Assembly (NCBI GenBank): GCA_003486025.1 | Contig: DNHA01000338.1 | Coordinates: forward strand, 467-5,891 | From: Micrococcaceae bacterium | Lineage (GTDB): Bacteria > Actinomycetota > Actinomycetes > Actinomycetales > Micrococcaceae | Length of the DNA: 5,425 bases | Direction of reading: 5' to 3' | Part shown: piece by piece, positions 4,010 through 5,425 of the stretch | How the letters are laid out: each line of letters begins with the position of its first letter | Numbering within the stretch: the first letter of the stretch is position 1 | Translations under genes and position numbers: made by a program | The notes under the pieces: generated by a model | What the model was told of the DNA's origin: nothing | The model's database searches: none | The model's input: only the letters and a program-made list of their open reading frames with translations

Positions 4010-5425
4010 ATGACCATCTCAATCTCACGTATCCCAGAGGTAAACGGAGCGGAAGAAATTCTCAGCATCGAGGCGCTAGCCTTCATCGAGAAGCTGCATG
4101 AAAAGTTCGCGGACACCCGTAATGACCTGTTGAGTGCACGCAGCGTACGTCGCCAAGAATTCTCAGACGCGCGCGCCATCGACTTTGATCCGGAAACCGA
4201 GCACGTGCGCACCGGAGACTGGAAGGTCGCCGAAGCGCCGGCAGCGCTGCGCGACCGGCGTGTGGAAATCACCGGCCCGGCATCCCCTGCCAAGATGGCC
4301 ATCAACGCAATGAACTCAGGCGCGAAGGTCTGGTTGGCGGACTTGGAAGATGCTTCCACCCCCAGCTGGTCAAATGTCATTGATGCCATCGCCAACCTGT
4401 CAGCCGCCGCCCGTGGCACCCTGGCGTTCACCGATGAGAAGAGCGGCAAGTCCTACGCCTTGCGCAACGACGCCCCACGCGCGGTGGTCGTAGTGCGCCC
4501 ACGTGGGTGGCACCTGCCAGAAAATAACGTGCTGATCAACGGCCAGCCGGCCATCGGCGCACTGGTGGACTTCGGTCTGCACTTCTTCCATAACGCCAAG
4601 GTGCTCGCAGAATCCGGCCAAGGCCCGTTCTACTACCTGCCGAAGATGGAGCACTACCTGGAGGTACGCCTGTGGAATGAGGTCTTCACCTTCGCTCAGG
4701 AACAGCTCGGCATCGACTACGGCACCGTGCGCGCCACGATGCTCATTGAAACCATCCCGGCAGCATTCCAGATGGAAGAATTCCTCTACGAACTACGCGA
4801 CCATGTTTCGGGACTGAACGCCGGACGCTGGGACTACCTGTTCTCGATTATCAAGACCTTCCGCGAAGCGGGCGAAGCGTTCATCATGCCTGACCGCTCC
4901 GCGGTCTCGATGACCGCACCAATGATGCGCGCCTACACCGAACTGCTGGTGAAGACCTGCCACAAGCGTGGTGCCTTCGCCATGGGCGGCATGGCGGCCT
5001 TCATCCCCAACCGACGTGAACCAGAAGTCACCGCCGCCGCCTTTGCGAAGGTCCGCGAGGATAAGACCCGCGAGGCCAATGACGGATTTGATGGCTCTTG
5101 GGTGGCCCACCCGGATTTGGTGGACATCTGCAAGGAAATCTTCGATTCGGTGCTCGGAGACAAGCCAAACCAGATCGATCGTCAGCGCCCAGAAGTTGAG
5201 GTCACCGCCGCTCAGCTCCTGGACATCGCCAGTGCGCCCGGAGATGTCACCGAGGCAGGCGTGCGCGCCAATCTCTACGTCGCGGTGAACTACGTGGCCG
5301 TGTGGCTTTCCGGTAATGGTGCGGTCGCCATCCACAACCTGATGGAAGATGCAGCTACCGCAGAAATTTCCCGCTCACAGATCTGGCAGCAGATCCGCAA
5401 CAAGGTTGTAGCTGCCGATACCGGC
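4010..5425 (+). CDS. aceB: Malate synthase A, 3' end missing
   Basis: 472 codons are visible of an enzyme that usually has about 530-540 residues. It condenses glyoxylate, acetyl-CoA and water to malate and CoA, the second step of the glyoxylate bypass and the outlet for glyoxylate from purine or glycolate breakdown; it is cytosolic and Mg-dependent. The family signature RDHVSGLNAGRWDYLF (263-278) is an exact match to the PROSITE malate synthase pattern. Catalytic residues are visible: the arginine block VRPRGWH (162-168), Mg ligands Glu247 in IETIPA and Asp275 in RWDY, and the catalytic base Asp447 in NLMEDAATAEISR. The short N-terminus, lacking the inserted domain of the G isoform, places it in the A type. 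The ATG at 4010 has AAGGAG at 4000-4005 with a 4-nt gap. It is divergent from the IclR regulator and preceded by a long structured leader. The last roughly 60-70 residues lie beyond the window. Confidence 0.97.
   Translation, partial: MTISISRIPEVNGAEEILSIEALAFIEKLHEKFADTRNDLLSARSVRRQEFSDARAIDFDPETEHVRTGDWKVAEAPAALRDRRVEITGPASPAKMAINAMNSGAKVWLADLEDASTPSWSNVIDAIANLSAAARGTLAFTDEKSGKSYALRNDAPRAVVVVRPRGWHLPENNVLINGQPAIGALVDFGLHFFHNAKVLAESGQGPFYYLPKMEHYLEVRLWNEVFTFAQEQLGIDYGTVRATMLIETIPAAFQMEEFLYELRDHVSGLNAGRWDYLFSIIKTFREAGEAFIMPDRSAVSMTAPMMRAYTELLVKTCHKRGAFAMGGMAAFIPNRREPEVTAAAFAKVREDKTREANDGFDGSWVAHPDLVDICKEIFDSVLGDKPNQIDRQRPEVEVTAAQLLDIASAPGDVTEAGVRANLYVAVNYVAVWLSGNGAVAIHNLMEDAATAEISRSQIWQQIRNKVVAADTG

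Noticed and set aside
3832..4449. Minus-strand 205-codon ORF over the start of aceB
   Set aside because: It is antisense to confidently identified malate synthase; the frame is open because of codon bias in the real gene.
4793..5335. Minus-strand 180-codon ORF over the middle of aceB
   Set aside because: It is antisense to catalytic parts of malate synthase, and its histidine- and glycine-rich product has no recognisable family.

Overview
The window looks like chromosomal DNA from a moderately GC-rich actinobacterium. The codon preference, the AAGGAG/AGGAG ribosome sites and the style of the proteins (MftR-like TetR, IclR beside malate synthase A) suggest an Arthrobacter- or Glutamicibacter-like Micrococcaceae. 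That placement is an inference. There are no transposases, integrases, tRNAs, rRNAs or CRISPR repeats, and nothing looks recently acquired.

Layout from left to right: (1) a carbon-nitrogen hydrolase (nitrilase superfamily) on the minus strand, cut off by the left edge; (2) a 229-bp divergent intergenic region with a cluster of four TGAGA/TCTCA half-sites; (3) a TetR-family regulator on the plus strand; (4) a 24-bp convergent gap; (5) an aldo/keto reductase on the minus strand; (6) a 244-bp spacer with a candidate terminator; (7) an IclR-family regulator on the minus strand; (8) a 462-bp divergent regulatory region with an AT-rich promoter segment, several inverted repeats and a small 61-codon ORF behind a very strong ribosome binding site; (9) malate synthase A (aceB) on the plus strand, cut off by the right edge.

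How the genes fit together: the IclR regulator and aceB form a divergent pair, the usual arrangement for local control of glyoxylate use. Malate synthase condenses glyoxylate with acetyl-CoA to give malate. No isocitrate lyase, allantoin or glycolate gene is visible here, so the glyoxylate source (acetate/fatty acids or purine/allantoin breakdown) cannot be decided. The TetR regulator is divergent from the carbon-nitrogen hydrolase and probably controls itself and perhaps that gene. The aldo/keto reductase has no evident functional link to either side.

The two most interesting places are non-coding or nearly so. One is the nested, multi-half-site operator in front of the TetR gene. The other is the long leader in front of aceB, with its small ORF, a bulged hairpin and a perfect 14-bp palindrome at the small ORF's stop codon. 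No clearly new multi-gene system is visible.
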